Positions 23,301 through 36,713 of a DNA stretch of 64,000 nt are shown one piece after another. A program made the translations under genes and the position numbers. Positions within the stretch are counted from its first letter, which is position 1, and each line of letters starts with the position of its first letter. This DNA is from Centropus unirufus (Eukaryota > Chordata > Aves > Cuculiformes > Centropidae): contig VYZI01000254.1 in the NCBI GenBank assembly GCA_013397695.1, positions 678,484-742,483 on the forward strand, read 5' to 3'. The notes beneath the pieces are model-generated. The model had not been told where the DNA came from. It worked only from the letters and a program-made list of their open reading frames with translations, and searched no databases.

Positions 23301-26300
23301 ACATTTTCTCCTTCCTGTGAAAGCATTTTGCGATCCTAATTTTAATAAGAAAGGAAACATTTCTGTCCTCAAGGACCATTTTGATATACACTCCAGTTGC
23401 CAAATCACCAGTGTCTCTAATTCAGTGTAGAATGAACATATTGTATTTTTTTGTGTAAAGGTTCTTTCTTCTTAGTAAGTAATAAATAAGAAAGTCTAAT
23501 CAAACTTGAGAAAGACATGCGTTATTCCCAGTTTTTCTACAAGGTTCTTATATGTCATTAAGCACACCATAGATAGTCTTTATGCCTTTGAAGATGTCAG
23601 TCAAAGCTGAATAATGGAGACCTAAGTTTGTTCTCCTCATTGTCATCTCAGATCAAAGCAAATGAGAAAATTCTACTGCGGACCTAGGATGGTTGGAAAT
23701 CATACAATATGATTTATTCTTTCAGGAGCAACGTTCTATTTATGCTACTGGTGAGCTTCCAAAGTTGAGATGACTTTATCACACCAGTTCAGCTCTCTTT
23801 GTACTGTATCTCCCTGCATTTCAGATTTCAAGATTGGTTGAGAGACCTAGAGTCTCTTAGCATTGATCTGAACTGGTATTTTCCCACTTTCCTCCTCTGC
23901 AGGGCAAGTTCAATATTGTAATCCACCTTAAAGGAGTTCCAGATTGACCAGTGAGAGTAATACATTGAACTGGTGGGTGAGGTGTTCTGGGCACCAGTCA
24001 ATTAATATGAAGAATTGAATTACAATTTATTAACACATGAAAAAGTTGTTTCAAAAATATTATAATTTATTATTATTACAGGCAACTTGTCTAGGCAAAA
24101 TGATTTAATGAAAGGAGCTTTTTAATCATGAGGGAAACATATTTTCATCAAAGTGAGCAGCACACTTTAATTAGACAGAGTAGAAAGCAGAAGACAAGTT
24201 CTGAAATGTTATCTGTTGCTGAGGCTCCAGGGGACTAAGGAAATCCTTTCAAAACCTGACCTTTCAAAAAGAAAGCCCATTTGGGTATATATCTATTCCT
24301 TATCTCTACATGAGAGATTTATGTAACTAAGTGTCAGCTGTTGAGATGAGAAGATACTTCATCAAGCATTATTATTCCAGACATTAAGTTGATGAAGAGC
24401 CTACTATTGGAAAAGAGGCATTATGTCATGCTGATGGTCTAAACTGTGCTGCTGTTTCATTTGTCTACCAAACATGCTGAAATCCATGGCTCTGTGTGTA
24501 ATGTTGGATTCAACAAGGCATATCATGAAAGGATGACAGCTGCTCTGCAAAACTATCAGAATTTAGAGCACAGATCCAAAAGGTTAGCATGGATTTATGC
24601 TTATGGGATGAAGGCAATATTGGTTCTGTTATCATCATTCATGAGCTGCTTTACTGAGCACATCAGTTGTCACAAGAAAAGAGACCAGATGGGGTGATAT
24701 CATCAAAGAGAAATTTCTCACCCTCTCAAGTCCTTCCTTTCCTTGGTACACTGCTCAGAGGCCATAACAGCCTTAACTGTGATTATAAGGGCTCTTCTCA
24801 TCTGCTCATCTAACATCCACTAACTCGTCATACTGTCAGACTTACCCAGGCAGATTATTTACAAGAATCAATGAGTTTCCTGTGTTCAGACTTGTTTCAT
24901 GTTTGTATTCAGAATCTTTACAAGGCTAGCTATGGGATTCTGTCCTTATAAGGCTATCCATTAACACATTTTATGATATTATCATTACCACCCTGTACTC
25001 AGCCAGAAAGTCTCTTCCATGTACTGAACATACTTTTGAAAATTCTTTCTCAGAAAAATATCCTTTATTGAAATGGTTGATCATTTAATTTCAAATCACT
25101 TTGTGCTCTTGTTGGGCATGCAGAGATTGTTTAAGGCCTAGCTTTTGCCTGAGCATCATGGTAAGGTGTCATCCATGGGCATGAATGCTCATTTTTGTTG
25201 GAGAACTGGGAGAGTAAAAGTTTTTGGTAGGATACTTGGTTAAAAATTCCCATTCTTGATTGGAGTAGTAATTAACCAGGCTGTTGATTATACTTTAGCT
25301 GAATTATTCCAAATAACATTGAGTAAGCTCCCAGATCAATAGATTCTACTATTATTATTGTTGTTGTGGTTGTTATTATCAGCATTATGTTGATCAGAAC
25401 CAAACAATCAAAACAAATAAACAAACTTTTTACTCACCTCCTGACAATCACAAAGTCCACGTCTCCCAGTGGTAACTCTGAGTCAGTTTAACTGCAAAAA
25501 ATTTTCCATTCAAGATCTGGTAAGGAAGGACGAGGGTGTATTATTGACCATCGTTAAACAGAGAAATATAAAGTAGTTAAAACTGTCATTTATATTTTGT
25601 TAACTAGGGGCTGATAGAGGAAGAGTGAGAAGAAGCTAGGAACACAAAAGCAATTAAAAAGAAGGTTTACAAATAAATTGTTTGTAGCTAATTGAGTTGC
25701 TGTGGATACCGTGATTGTTTGTGCTCTTTCTGCAGTTTGCCAGGGGGAAACATTCGTTGCAGTGAACAGCATTCATTCTTGAAATTGTGTTCAGCAGTCA
25801 AGAGATGAGGTTACACTACAGTCTCTGATTCAGGCACAGATCCCTCTTGCCTCACTTAAAAAGGCTACTTAAAAGCCTTTTTAGTATGGGTACTGATTAC
25901 AGTAGAGAATCATCCATCCCTATAAAACAGGACTGTCCTATAAGGCTCAAAAATGAGGCAACGCTGATTTATAAATCATGATTACTGAGAGTTCTTTCAA
26001 TGCACTCACTAGAGAGGAAACATTTGGTCTGATTCTGGTTGGAAAATGTTCCACCTTTTGCCCAGTTTTCTGACCCCAAGCTCATATTATGTTATTGCCA
26101 GAAACAGGACTAACAAAGACTTCATTCAACATCTTCATTCCTATGAAGCATCAGCATTAAGTTTGTAAGCTATTAATATGCAATTTTCTAACTGAATACA
26201 AGTTTAAGAGAGAGCTGGAATTTGAATGGATGGCCATAAAGGTGTTAAAATGATCTACAGAGTAAGGGCTAGTTTTACTTTTAATCCCCTTTTAATCCCC

Positions 26301-29300
26301 TCAATCCAAGAGAAGGAAATAAATACTCTGTCCAGGCTCATATGAAGTGCGAATAAATATTCCCAGACATAATACTCAGAATGGAACTCCACAAACACCA
26401 GTTACAACCCTTAACTACCTGTGGACTTAAGGAATCAGGAAAATAGACCCTAGAACAATATAAATAGAGAAACAAGCAAACAAAGGCACCTCCCAAGACA
26501 AAAAAAAAAAACAAAACTGAAGAGAGTAAGCTCTTCTACACAAACCTCAGTGAATTTGGCTTAGGAATAGGTGTTCAGGCTTGTAATATGTCCAAAATAA
26601 AGGCCAAAAAAGAGAATGAGTTTATGCTGATTATAATAAAATACCACATACTTATTTTTCTTGTTTTCCACAACAAAGCAGTCCTATAATTGTCTGGATT
26701 TAGTGAGAGGAAAGCATATAGTCATCCTTAATCATTATTCCCCTTTCCCTATGATACTCTAATATTGTGATAGCTGAATACATAAACAAGAATGTAAACT
26801 CTGCCTACCCAATGTAGTCATATAAGTAATAGCTGAAAATAAGCCACACTTACACAACAAAAGTTTTAATGGTAAGAGATGTACATACTCTTTCCCTTTA
26901 TCTCAAAACCAGCAGATTGGTAGACAGATGTATCAAAGCAACAAAACACTTCCTTCAAAAGACCCTCAGGAGATGCTCTGATCAAAAAGTTGCAGAAGGA
27001 TACGAATGCAGCATGAGTGGTTACCTTCCAATACAAGAAACTAGACTCCTACCCTTAAGGTGAAAAGGTATCTCATCAGTTTACCAAACATGAAAAATGT
27101 AGGTGATAGAGTTTGAAAGATTACCTTCTTTTTGATTTTTTGACATTGTTGAATCCTCTTGTAATTCTATCTGCATGTCTGAAATCTTTTCATGTAACCC
27201 AAAGCCAGAGATATGCATTTTCTTTCAAAATTAAAAAAAAAAAAGAATGAATGAATGGAGAGTTCCCTGATGTCTCATTCCCTTAAATTCATAGTTGAGA
27301 CAGCTATAAAGTCAGAACAGTCATTCTAGATAATACAAAAGGTAAAGAAGAAAACCTGTTTGCCCAGATATGGAAATTTCCTTTGCTACAATACTTAGAA
27401 GGGAAAATTTGCTTGGTCTTTCGAGGGACTGACAGACAATAGTTTACAGAACTCCATACTAATGATAAAGCCTTGAAAGTTTGTTTCAGTTGCCCATCTG
27501 GCTTCTTAACTAATTTATAGGCTATCTTGACACTTCAATATTACATTACCTTTTAATATCATCATTTAGAAACCTAAACATAGTCTCCAATGTCTTGAAT
27601 AGTAAAGCTGTTAAAAATTTTATAAAATGTAACACAAATATAATGCAATTAAAAAATCCATACTGCACATTAGCACAATGACACATTACAATGATATGGA
27701 ATATAAACAAATCTAAAACTAATTCAAAGAGACATATTCTGTAAGATGTCTTAAAGTTTCAAAAGTATTTACTGTAGACCATGTAATTTCACAGATATAA
27801 ATGATCCAGTGACATCTCATTAGAAGACACAGAAGAATCTATTTCTTATTAAGAAAAAGTAGCTTAGCTGGAATACCTCTCCACTCTCCCTGAGGGTATA
27901 AAATATCACCTAACTTCTTCGTGTCCTACGCACAGGACTACTTGAGCTTTTCCCCATTCTTTCCTATGAATTTTCCCATCAATTTCTGCTGATTTGCTGG
28001 TGACTGAACTTTTGCTGATGTTTTGGTGCTACCAATTTACACAGACCAGCTCAGAGCCCTGTTTTCATTTTCTTTCCCATTCTGGTCTTCCAATCTGAGG
28101 ATATATTGATGATGCAAGAGCAATGGCCAAATATCTAGTAGATATTTCAGCTTTTGCAGCATTTCAGTTATCACAAAAAGATTAACTACACTTAATCTTC
28201 CCAGCGAAGCAATTTCTAAGTGCAGATATTTTTAGCTCCTGCTAGTGGTATCATGGGCAAAATGAAAGAGATTAATTTCTCCTCATGTAAGTTCCCAGAC
28301 CAATGTGTGTTTAGTTTCGGCAATATAGTCAAGACTGTCTACTGGAAAACCATCCCTTTACATGGTACATATTGATGACAGCCACCTAAAATGATATTTA
28401 AAGCACCACTGGAAACCCATTCCTTCCTTAAGTTCCCAGACTTGTCTTGGATTGCCAGCACTACCATTGTGAATTGGTAGCACTGGTTTTAAATTTTAAA
28501 TATAATGTTTCCCTTAAAAGCAGGTTGATTCTTTCACTTGCATTGACTTTAAACATAAAAAAAACAGACAAAACCCTCCTAAGAAGCTATAGAAACTCTT
28601 GACAGCAAAAGGAGAACTTACTAAGGTCTAAAATGTCAGTTCATAGTGTCCCTGACACTGAACTTGTTGAGAGGGGCAGACAAAAATGAAAGGAGCCTGT
28701 GAATCACGGATAATTCATCTGTCATTGATGGAGCCATTCCATGGGCTGGTGGACCAGAGATATTTATTTGCATTACAGAAAGGAAAAATGCTTTTGAAAA
28801 CACCTTCCTTCTCAAATGCTGTCTTTCAGAGAGCAACTCTTCCCTGGGATATTGACTCCAATTTTACATGGGAATTTGGGGATTCTTTTGATATGTGAGT
28901 GCCTGTCTAGTAACTCTATGGATATCTGTCTTAACTTAGGATTTCTCTTTATGTATAGCCTTGTACTGTCTATTTGGTAATTATAAGAAGAGGGGAATAC
29001 ATTTCAGCTTTCTTTAAAATAAAACATTTTAATGCGAAATAAAAGGGTAGTTTGAAGTGATCCTTCTTTTATTCCAGTCTGTTTATTGTCTTAGAAAAGC
29101 AGTTAAATTGTCACCATAAACCTACATTATAATATTTTTAAAATCAAATGTTATATAAGGGTTTTGGTGAAAGCAGCAGACTTCCTTTTGACTTTTGTTT
29201 TCCTTAGACAGCGTTTTGTTATTACTTGATAGCTTCGTATTACAAAAGCACTATTTAAACAATGTGTTTGATGATCTCACAGTGAGAACTGTGTTGAGAA

Positions 29301-30040
29301 GTTCCCATAGAAACAACACACAACATTTTTATAACTGAAATGGCTGCTTGGAATTCCATCAGTGTGTATTATTGCTGATACCACTGAACTGTGGTTTTGG
29401 TATGCAATAAAATTTCACAGGTATCTATGAGGAGAAACTTTTAAATCTTTTAAATGATCTTGTAGATAATATTCTCATTTGAAAATTGTCATCTTTTTAA
29501 ATAACAAAGACATATGGAAATGTCCCTCAATAATTATAACTGTGTGAAAGAAGGAGATATGATTATAAGCTTTATAAAGAGATTTAATCATTTTTAGGCA
29601 AAAAAAATGATTACATCTTCTTAAACACAGAGTGCCTCTTCAATCATTTGTATGTTTCTAGTGAAACAGAGATCCTACTACAGATACTCAGACTGTGGCT
29701 AAATCAGACGTGGTCTTTCCTCCTAAGCTATTGTTTTTAAAAAAAAATACCATGGAACTTTTTACCCAGAAGAACACCCCTACATCTATCTTCTCTAAAA
29801 AAACCCTTTGTGCTCATTACAAGACAGAAATATTACATCCATTCCCCATCAATCCTTTCCCATTCACCCTCCAAAAAACACCATAAAACTGAAAAAAACA
29901 CCCTGCACTTTTCTGTCTAATGAAGAGGACGTTCAAGAACCTGAGATAGTAGATGGATTAGATGGATATTCTCTTCAGTAAATGTTCAGTGCAAAAAATC
30001 TTATTTAAACAAACTGAAGAATCATATTCCATCCCAAATC
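20336..30040. other. Unique AT-rich DNA, no gene seen
   Basis: Almost ten kilobases without CR1 or LTR landmarks. ORFs are at most 83 codons and lack domain motifs. Small repeats present are two TTTGTTTC units (22711-22727), a mixed ATT/GTT trinucleotide stretch (25348-25380), and a duplicated TTTTAATCCCC at 26279-26300. Nothing else can be supported. Confidence 0.55.
25348..25380. repeat. Composite ATT/GTT trinucleotide repeat
   Basis: Three ATT units followed by GTT units, a TGG interruption, and further GTT/ATT units. A short imperfect microsatellite, read directly. Confidence 0.75.
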
Positions 30041-30055
30041 ATGTTCCTCCTGGTA

Positions 30056-30142
30056 TTATTAGTGTATGTGTATGTATGTGTTAAAATATGCGTGTGTATA
30101 TATGTGTATATGTTTGCATGGATATGGATATGGATATGGATA
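30056..30142. repeat. TG/TA-rich low complexity ending in (TGGATA)4
   Basis: A stretch of TGTATG and TGTATA words (30062-30112) is followed by four perfect TGGATA hexamers at 30119-30142. The hexamer translates as a Met-Asp repeat in one plus frame, giving rise to spurious 74-91-codon ORFs on both strands. Confidence 0.9.
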
Positions 30143-30742
30143 TGCAAAAATCTTTTGCATCAGTTATATTTGCCTTACGCCAGTGTTTCAAGTTTTCTTC
30201 TACAGCGGTGCAGGCTAGAGGTTTGCATTTAGGACTTCCCTGCACAAGTAAAAATCCCCAGCACTCAGATGAACCCAGGTACTCTAGGAACACTACAAAT
30301 ACCATTACAGTCTTAGTAGAGCAGAGAATTGGCAGTGCAGTTATACTTAAAGACCTTGTCTAATGGACCCCAATGATACTATATCTACTGAATTCCACCA
30401 AAAGCAAGTAACACAGCATTCCTGTAAATAGGACGTTCTTTCTCTGCAATAAGACTAAGTATTTTTCCCACAGTTTGCATAATTGCTTGCTAACTCTGTT
30501 ATGACAGGCTACTTATCTCAGTCCAAAGTTCTAAGGCCTTTGGATCATTTCCTCAAGTCAGGACATTTGGGTGATAAATCCACCATACCTAGAAAGCATT
30601 TTATAGTACAGAAAAAAAATAATTACAGCAGGTTGGTTACACAAGTGCTGCTTTTCCCTAAGGCCAGTATCTCATCATAATTGACCTGCTAGGTCAGGTA
30701 TGTGGCTGTTTCGTATCTACAGAGTGGCTTAAGGAAGCCTGG
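30143..30742. other. Unique DNA, no gene seen
   Basis: No repeat family or gene is recognised. The ORFs here owe their length partly to the flanking hexamer repeat. Confidence 0.5.
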
Positions 30743-30852
30743 GCCAATATATTTAAGTGCCTAAAATAAGTGGCCTCATTTTCAGAGATGCATAGCACCA
30801 ACACCTCCTACCAATGGTAATGAGAGTTGTGGTCTCAGCAATTTTTGAAATG
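30743..30852 (+). repeat. Imperfect palindromic ancient interspersed repeat
   Basis: The left arm 30777-30817 and the right arm 30818-30852 are imperfect reverse complements around a central CCAATGG. The arms carry TTTTCAGAGATGCATAGCACC and its counterpart GGTCTCAGCAATTTTTGAAA. The flank TTTAAGTGCCTAAAA (30752-30766) belongs to the same pattern. It resembles a repeat frequent in turtle and crocodilian DNA (AGGTGCTGAGCACC...TCTGAAAAT). The family name is uncertain; the palindrome itself is visible. Confidence 0.5.
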
Positions 30853-33047
30853 AAAAATGAATTTTAAACAGAAAGTTTCATGCCTGTATTTGGAGCTCCT
30901 GATGCAGGCAGCCTGATCTTAAGTGGATATAGACCCACGTGATTTTTTTAAAGGCAGTTTGACATCTGTCATTCAAATATTCTTGAATATATGTGGAATC
31001 TTACCTGGCCGGTTGTTGGTAATTCTCTACTTCGTGTGATTTTCTAGTTGAGTCTGCAAGTTTCAAATTACTGTCTGTCTTGTAAAAATCTTTATTTATC
31101 ACACCAATAAATCTTTTAGGTAACTTATGCCTTGAAATCTGGGATGATAAGAAACTAATCAAACCCAATTTTTCAGCCAATCTGATATCTCATAGCAAAG
31201 CTATTTCTTACTCAGTCTGAGTCAGCCTTTCTTCTGTGTGTAGAACGTATTCTGCCTCAGACTCTAGTATTTCTATTCAAAATTTTGGGAGCCAGATCTG
31301 TATCAGAAACTATATTGCATTTTTTGACAACTGTTTATTTCAGTAGAACAAGTTAGATCTCATTGCAGTTTGGGAACAAAGTGAACCCAGTCAGATGCTG
31401 CTCTTTCCACTTCCACAAACTGGTTGTTTTCCAAATCAGCATAATTTGCAGAAAGTAATATTGCATTCTCCAGCATGGAATATTTTCATTACAAAGTGCT
31501 GTTGCTGCCTTTATCCACCCTGTGGGGAAGCAATCCCTTTCCAGCTTTCAACCATGAAAAAAGTTTACAGCACTGGAAATAAAGGTATGTGTTTATATAG
31601 AGAGATACACCAATGTATCTTTGCTTTTATCTCTGACATGGTTTCCACAACTTTGGTATCTGAGAAGCTTTTATAGTTTTTCCCTTACATCAACATAGTG
31701 GAACATAATGTTAATATTTATTATTTTATTTGTGGGACTCTGAAACTTAGACAAAGGTGTTTAAAGTCACACAAGAAGACAAAAGCTCAGAAAGAATTAA
31801 ATTGCTGGGTTGCATGCTGTCTTCTTTTCTTCTTTAGAAATATAAATAGAGGTCTTTATATGAACACAGTTCAAGTAAGTTCTGGTTGTTTTCTGAGTGA
31901 CATTAAGTCTCTCTTACACTACTGTAAGCAAATCAATTTGGTCAAACTCCGTGTTCTAATTTTGATGATTCTTAAATCGTGGTATCACATAAAAAGTCAA
32001 GTGGACAGTGCAGTACAGATTCTTCAAGACAGCAAGAGAAGGCACTAGAGATGAAAGCTTGTATGATTTCTGAACTACAAATTAGCTGATGTTGCCTGTG
32101 CAAAATCCAAATGGGTGTACTGAGTACTGTCATCCACGGATTATCATAAAGCCAATGATTTAAACTGGATTGTGATACATGTTTCTGAACTCCTTGTAAC
32201 AGGTAATGGTCTACCAAAGAACAGTACACAATTCAGAGAGCATTCAGCAACCCTCTTTAGTACAGCTGATATATCAAAAGCAAAAACAGAAGGAGAAAGC
32301 AATGGACAACACAAAGTTATAGATTTTCCATGTTTAAATTTTCTGTGTTCGTGCAATAGGCCATTAATATCATATTAAAATAATCACCGATTTTCATTTA
32401 AACACAGAATAGCATGTACAATTTTAATTTTGAATACTGTCTGGTTCTACAGATACTTATATATGCATTTCTACATATTTCATAAAGCTGCAGAAGTACC
32501 TATATTCAGTCTGAGTTCCAGGATCAAACAACTTTCTGAGTTTGATACCACAAATCCTTTCCCCAAGTACGGCAAAGCAACTAATCACATAAGCCAAAAT
32601 TTATCCTCCAGGATCACGGGCTGCTGTGTTTAGTTCTCATTCTTCTTCAACAAGGCCACATAGTTAGCTGTTCTTCCTTGATTAGTTCATTTAGTCTCCA
32701 TAAATATAATTTTAAATATACTGTTTAAATAGGGGAACCAGCGTTGTACTTTTCAGATTTGCTTTTAAGGTGTTCTTTGATTTTAAGCATGTTTACTTTC
32801 ATGGCTTTTTGCTGTTTTAATTAGGAGAAATTAGAAATAAAAAGAATTTTTGTTGCAGTTAGTACAGTAATAGGAAAATATGAGTGATTTTGAAATGGGG
32901 CTAAATGACTATAACCAGTAATAATCCAAAGCTCTATACCTCAAAGTATTATACAATGGAGTTAAGCTGTATTTCACCATTTTAAACATACCTCTGAAGT
33001 CTTTATAAAATGATGATGAAAAGCCTGTTCTCTTTGCTGGTTTCTTG
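30853..33047. other. Unique DNA, no gene seen
   Basis: ORFs of up to 116 codons occur (31395-31676 and 31698-32048, plus strand), but both are Leu/Phe/Ile/Cys-rich, show no domain, and have no paired splice sites that I trust. No transposon landmark is seen. Confidence 0.5.
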
Positions 33048-33089
33048 CTTGGCGAGACTCTTACAGACTCTCCCTTGGCGAGTCTGTAA
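33048..33089. repeat. 10-bp perfect inverted repeat overlapping a 9-bp direct repeat
   Basis: TTACAGACTC at 33061-33070 is the exact reverse complement of GAGTCTGTAA at 33080-33089, with a 9-base spacer. CTTGGCGAG occurs twice (33048-33056 and 33074-33082), the second copy overlapping spacer and stem. No function is known; a local duplication-inversion or a structured transcript are possible. Confidence 0.8.
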
Positions 33090-34972
33090 CTGTAACCACC
33101 TGCAAGTGAGCTCTCCTCTAGTGTGCACCTATTATCTTAGGTACAATGTGGACATGTGCTGTAAAGAGTTAAGCTATTGTTGACAGCAAACCTATTCTGA
33201 TTTAACCCCCTCATTAAATCACTTCTTGATTTTCTTGATTACTTACTTCAAACAAACCAATTTTGAAACCTATGTGGAGTTGTTGTGCCTCAGGGGTTAA
33301 AATGCTGACTCTGACTCTCAGAAACTAATGGTCCTTAGTCGTTCTTGTTCAAAATACTTGCTTGCCTAATTGACTGAGGGCCATATTGAGACTTGTAGTG
33401 ACTGCCCAATTTAGCTTTTGTGAGCTCTTCCATCCGTTGTCTGTGTACAGAAATAGATCTCACAGCTCTGCTGGATTGTAGGCGGTCTGCATGACTCACC
33501 AGCTTCTCCACCACGCATTTCAGCAGTCACTGAAGCTAAGCTCAGGACCAACAACAGATAGTGTGAAGTTTCTCTGGTCTAGGTCTTCAGTGCAAGGGGA
33601 AGTGTGAGCTTCTCAAAAATATACAGGCAGTCATGCACTTCTGAGTTACATAGTCATACGCTTCTGGTCTCAGCTTCTCATTCTCTCTTGGGCTTTGCTC
33701 AACTGGGACAAGAGTAGAGAGTTAAACAGTGGAATAGGCTGTCTGAGAAGTTGTCTTATCTTCTCCCTTAGAGATTTGTAAACCCAAATTAGAAATGTAT
33801 ATGTTGTCAATATTTTCAGTGTAGCTTGTACTACCAGAAGGCAGGTGTTGTGCTGGGGGACCTAGGAGCATCTTTTCAGCAGATCTTTCTGTCAGTATCA
33901 GATCCTAGCCACTCACATGAGTTTCAAAAACCTGTGAAGATCTTTTTTAGTCCATGTGAAAACGCACACTACCTTGTTTTGTCTTGCATAGTTACTGCTC
34001 GCTTTAATTCTTGTTGGAAAATCCCTTCCACAGTAAGGAGCTATAGTGTACACCCAAACTAAGCCATTTGGCTACCTTTTTAGAGAATCAGTTTAAACAC
34101 TTCCTCAGCATATTTACCTTCCTTAAGCTGTGTCAGGCAGGCTCTATACTGTTTATCAAATGTTGTTCCAGAGAAGCTCAAATCAATGGAACAATTTAAG
34201 AGTAAAGGGCTGTATGACTTGTAGAAAAATCATTTAATCTTGTTCATTAACTTTTCTTGGTATCTTCTGATGAGGTTATCAACCAAGATTACTGCAAATC
34301 ACTTTAATTTTCACTAAAAAAAATCTTCTCAAATACATTGTCTTCAAGTTTTGCAGGGTAAAGGATTCCATTAACTCATTAAATTGTACTGTTTACACTG
34401 AATCTTCCTTAAAAGACAGTGTAACATATCTCACTTAGTAAAACACAAATTAACTCACTTTCATTATCACTGAAAGAAATCTTGCTCAAAAGCACAGCAT
34501 AAGATAAAGAATGAAATATTTCTTCTTCTGTCTTTATTGCTTTCTTCTCCATATATTATCTCAATATATTATCTACTATAGAGATAGAATGTTTATTTCT
34601 TATCCTGATCATTACTTGTAATAGGTAAAATCTTCAAGCCTTTCAGGGATAGATTTTGTAAGACAGATGATGTTTAGGAACCTGTAACTACTACTTGAAG
34701 AAATCTCTGCAAAAATATGGGTCACACTGTAGAAAGATTTTGGATTTGATTAAAGCCTAGAGAAAATATCTATGCTCGTTTTAATTTCAAAGACCTCTGT
34801 AAGATTTAGGCTACAAATTTTCATAAGTGTGAAGATAACCCCTATAAACAGGCAGCTGGCAGAGAGAAAGAGTTGTATTCTAGATCTGTGGGTAAGCTTA
34901 CACTACATTACAATATCAGCCAGTTCAAGCTACAAACACTGTTTTGTTTATAAAAATGGAAATTTTTTGGAT
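33090..34972. other. Unique DNA, no gene seen
   Basis: No mobile-element landmark or convincing ORF (up to 78 codons). Repeated ATATATTATCT words lie near 34550-34575. Confidence 0.5.
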
Positions 34973-35008
34973 TTTATGGAAAATAAACAAAAGTTTATTT
35001 TCCATAAA
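34973..35008. repeat. Perfect 16-bp hairpin with AAAA loop
   Basis: The left arm at 34973-34988 (TTTATGGAAAATAAAC) is exactly complementary in reverse to the right arm at 34993-35008, separated by four A residues. It is AT-rich, so a cruciform or RNA hairpin would be only moderately stable. It could be a microdeletion or template-switch product rather than a functional site. Confidence 0.95.
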
Positions 35009-35879
35009 TGTAACCAAAATTCATATACTTTGTTGAACTTCCTGGAGATAAATTATAAATTCATAACTTCAGGAAAGACTATAGTGTAAATATAATCGAA
35101 ATAAAATATTGTCTAAAATCATGACATTTTCTCCAGTCAGGGCATGATAATAAACAATGACAATTAGTACACTATTTTTATGCATACCTGGACATTAATC
35201 TACATTCATTTAGTTCAGTATCAACTAAACTTGTGAATTAATACCAAGAAGTTTTTTTCTGCTTAGGGTCAGAAGAGGGTTATTTTGTCATCTCCATTCT
35301 GAATTGTTTGATCTTCAGTAGTTTATGTTTTAGTAACTTTACATTCTCACATGATATAACATTAACTTTCACAGTAATTACTCAATGTTGAATAATTAGA
35401 TGATTTTTTGAAAATGAATAGACTGAGACATCATCTTGCTTATGTTGGAAAGACCTAAGTGAATAGCCTCAAAGAGACACACTCCTTTGTTCTTATCCAG
35501 TTATTGAGCAACTGTGCTAGCATAGTACCATATCTTTAATACCTGTTGATGTTTAATCAGATACAGTGCTCCTGTACCAAACCAGACTCATCTCCAGACA
35601 ACTCAGAACATGAATTATCCACGTCTGTCGTGTAAATATACCAAGTAAACGGCTAACTGCCCCTATTCTCCCTGGGCCAAACCAAACATGCAACATCTGA
35701 AAAGCAGTAGTGCACAGAATCTAAGAATAATATCTCCCAGGAAAAAAAATAAAAAGCTCATTTTAGTGTGCAGTCCATAGTAGTAAATGAATATGATCAC
35801 TTCTGGTAACAGACTGTTTCCCCCATGCTGGCTTATGGATTGTTCTGCATCCATAGGCTGTTAGTTTGCAGAATGGATC

Positions 35880-36200
35880 CTCAGGGCCTGTCAGCTGTTA
35901 TTGCAAACTAATCCCCAATTAGCATCTTTATTCAATTGTAAGAATAATTTAAAAAAAATATCAAGCTAGAATAAGCACTAAATGGAAAAACAAGTTTACT
36001 TTAATTAAAATGTAATAGCATTTGTGAAGAGCCTTAAACTGAGGGGGGAAATTCAATAGACATTTATTTTATTTGGGAACTTGAGAAAGGTAATTAAATG
36101 CACTAATTTATTTTCATCTCTCCCTGATGATCTCTTAAAGTCAGGGCCTGGCCTGTACTAGTGCTATCATCAGATTGGTTTAACAGTATTTATATAACTA
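35880..36200. promoter_or_regulatory. Weak candidate for a conserved non-coding element
   Basis: A repeat-free block containing multiple TAAT/ATTA cores (CCCCAATTAGC near 35913, TTTAATTAAAATG near 36000-36012, GGTAATTAAATGC near 36090) together with ordinary-complexity sequence. This is the texture of vertebrate developmental enhancers. Without a cross-species alignment it remains a guess. Confidence 0.15.
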
Positions 36201-36644
36201 ACACATGTTTCCAGAATTCTGATAATAATATCAACTAGGCAGTAGCTCTTGGAAACATGTTCAGCCTGTATGACTGTGCAGGGTCCCAAGCTGGGTTTCT
36301 TTACGTTGGCCGGTATGAACTCTGGGATCTCTGATTTCCAATATGTTTTATTCAGGATAATCTTCAGTATCTTGAATATTTAAGAAGGACTGTTAGCCCA
36401 ATAGCATTCAGAGAAATTTGCAAAAAGCAGCCTTCTTTCATTACAGAAACAGGACTTATTTTACTGGCCAAACTAAAATCAGTCTATAAGTTGTGTGTCC
36501 AGAAACTGGAGCAGATTTATGTTCATGTAATGTGTACATATACGTACACCCAAAACATATACATAAGAAAAATATTTACAAATAAAAAATAATGTGTGAT
36601 ATAATAAAATATTTATTATAGCATTTTGTAATATTATACATGAG

Positions 36645-36713
36645 TACACATACACACACACAACCTAGACATCCATATATGTGTGTGTATGTACACACAT
36701 GTATGTACACATC
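36645..36713. repeat. CA tract and TG tract in inverted arrangement
   Basis: (CA)n-rich sequence at 36646-36662 is followed 15 bases later by (TG)n-rich sequence at 36680-36690, and then by GTACACACATGTATGTACAC. The two dinucleotide tracts are complementary and could pair into a cruciform. They also explain ORF disruption here. Confidence 0.85.

Noticed and set aside
31698..32048. 116-codon plus ORF
   Set aside because: Biased hydrophobic composition from AT-rich DNA, no motif, no trusted splice sites.
34772..35089. 105-codon plus ORF spanning the 16-bp hairpin
   Set aside because: AT-driven composition and no domain; the hairpin itself is the notable feature.
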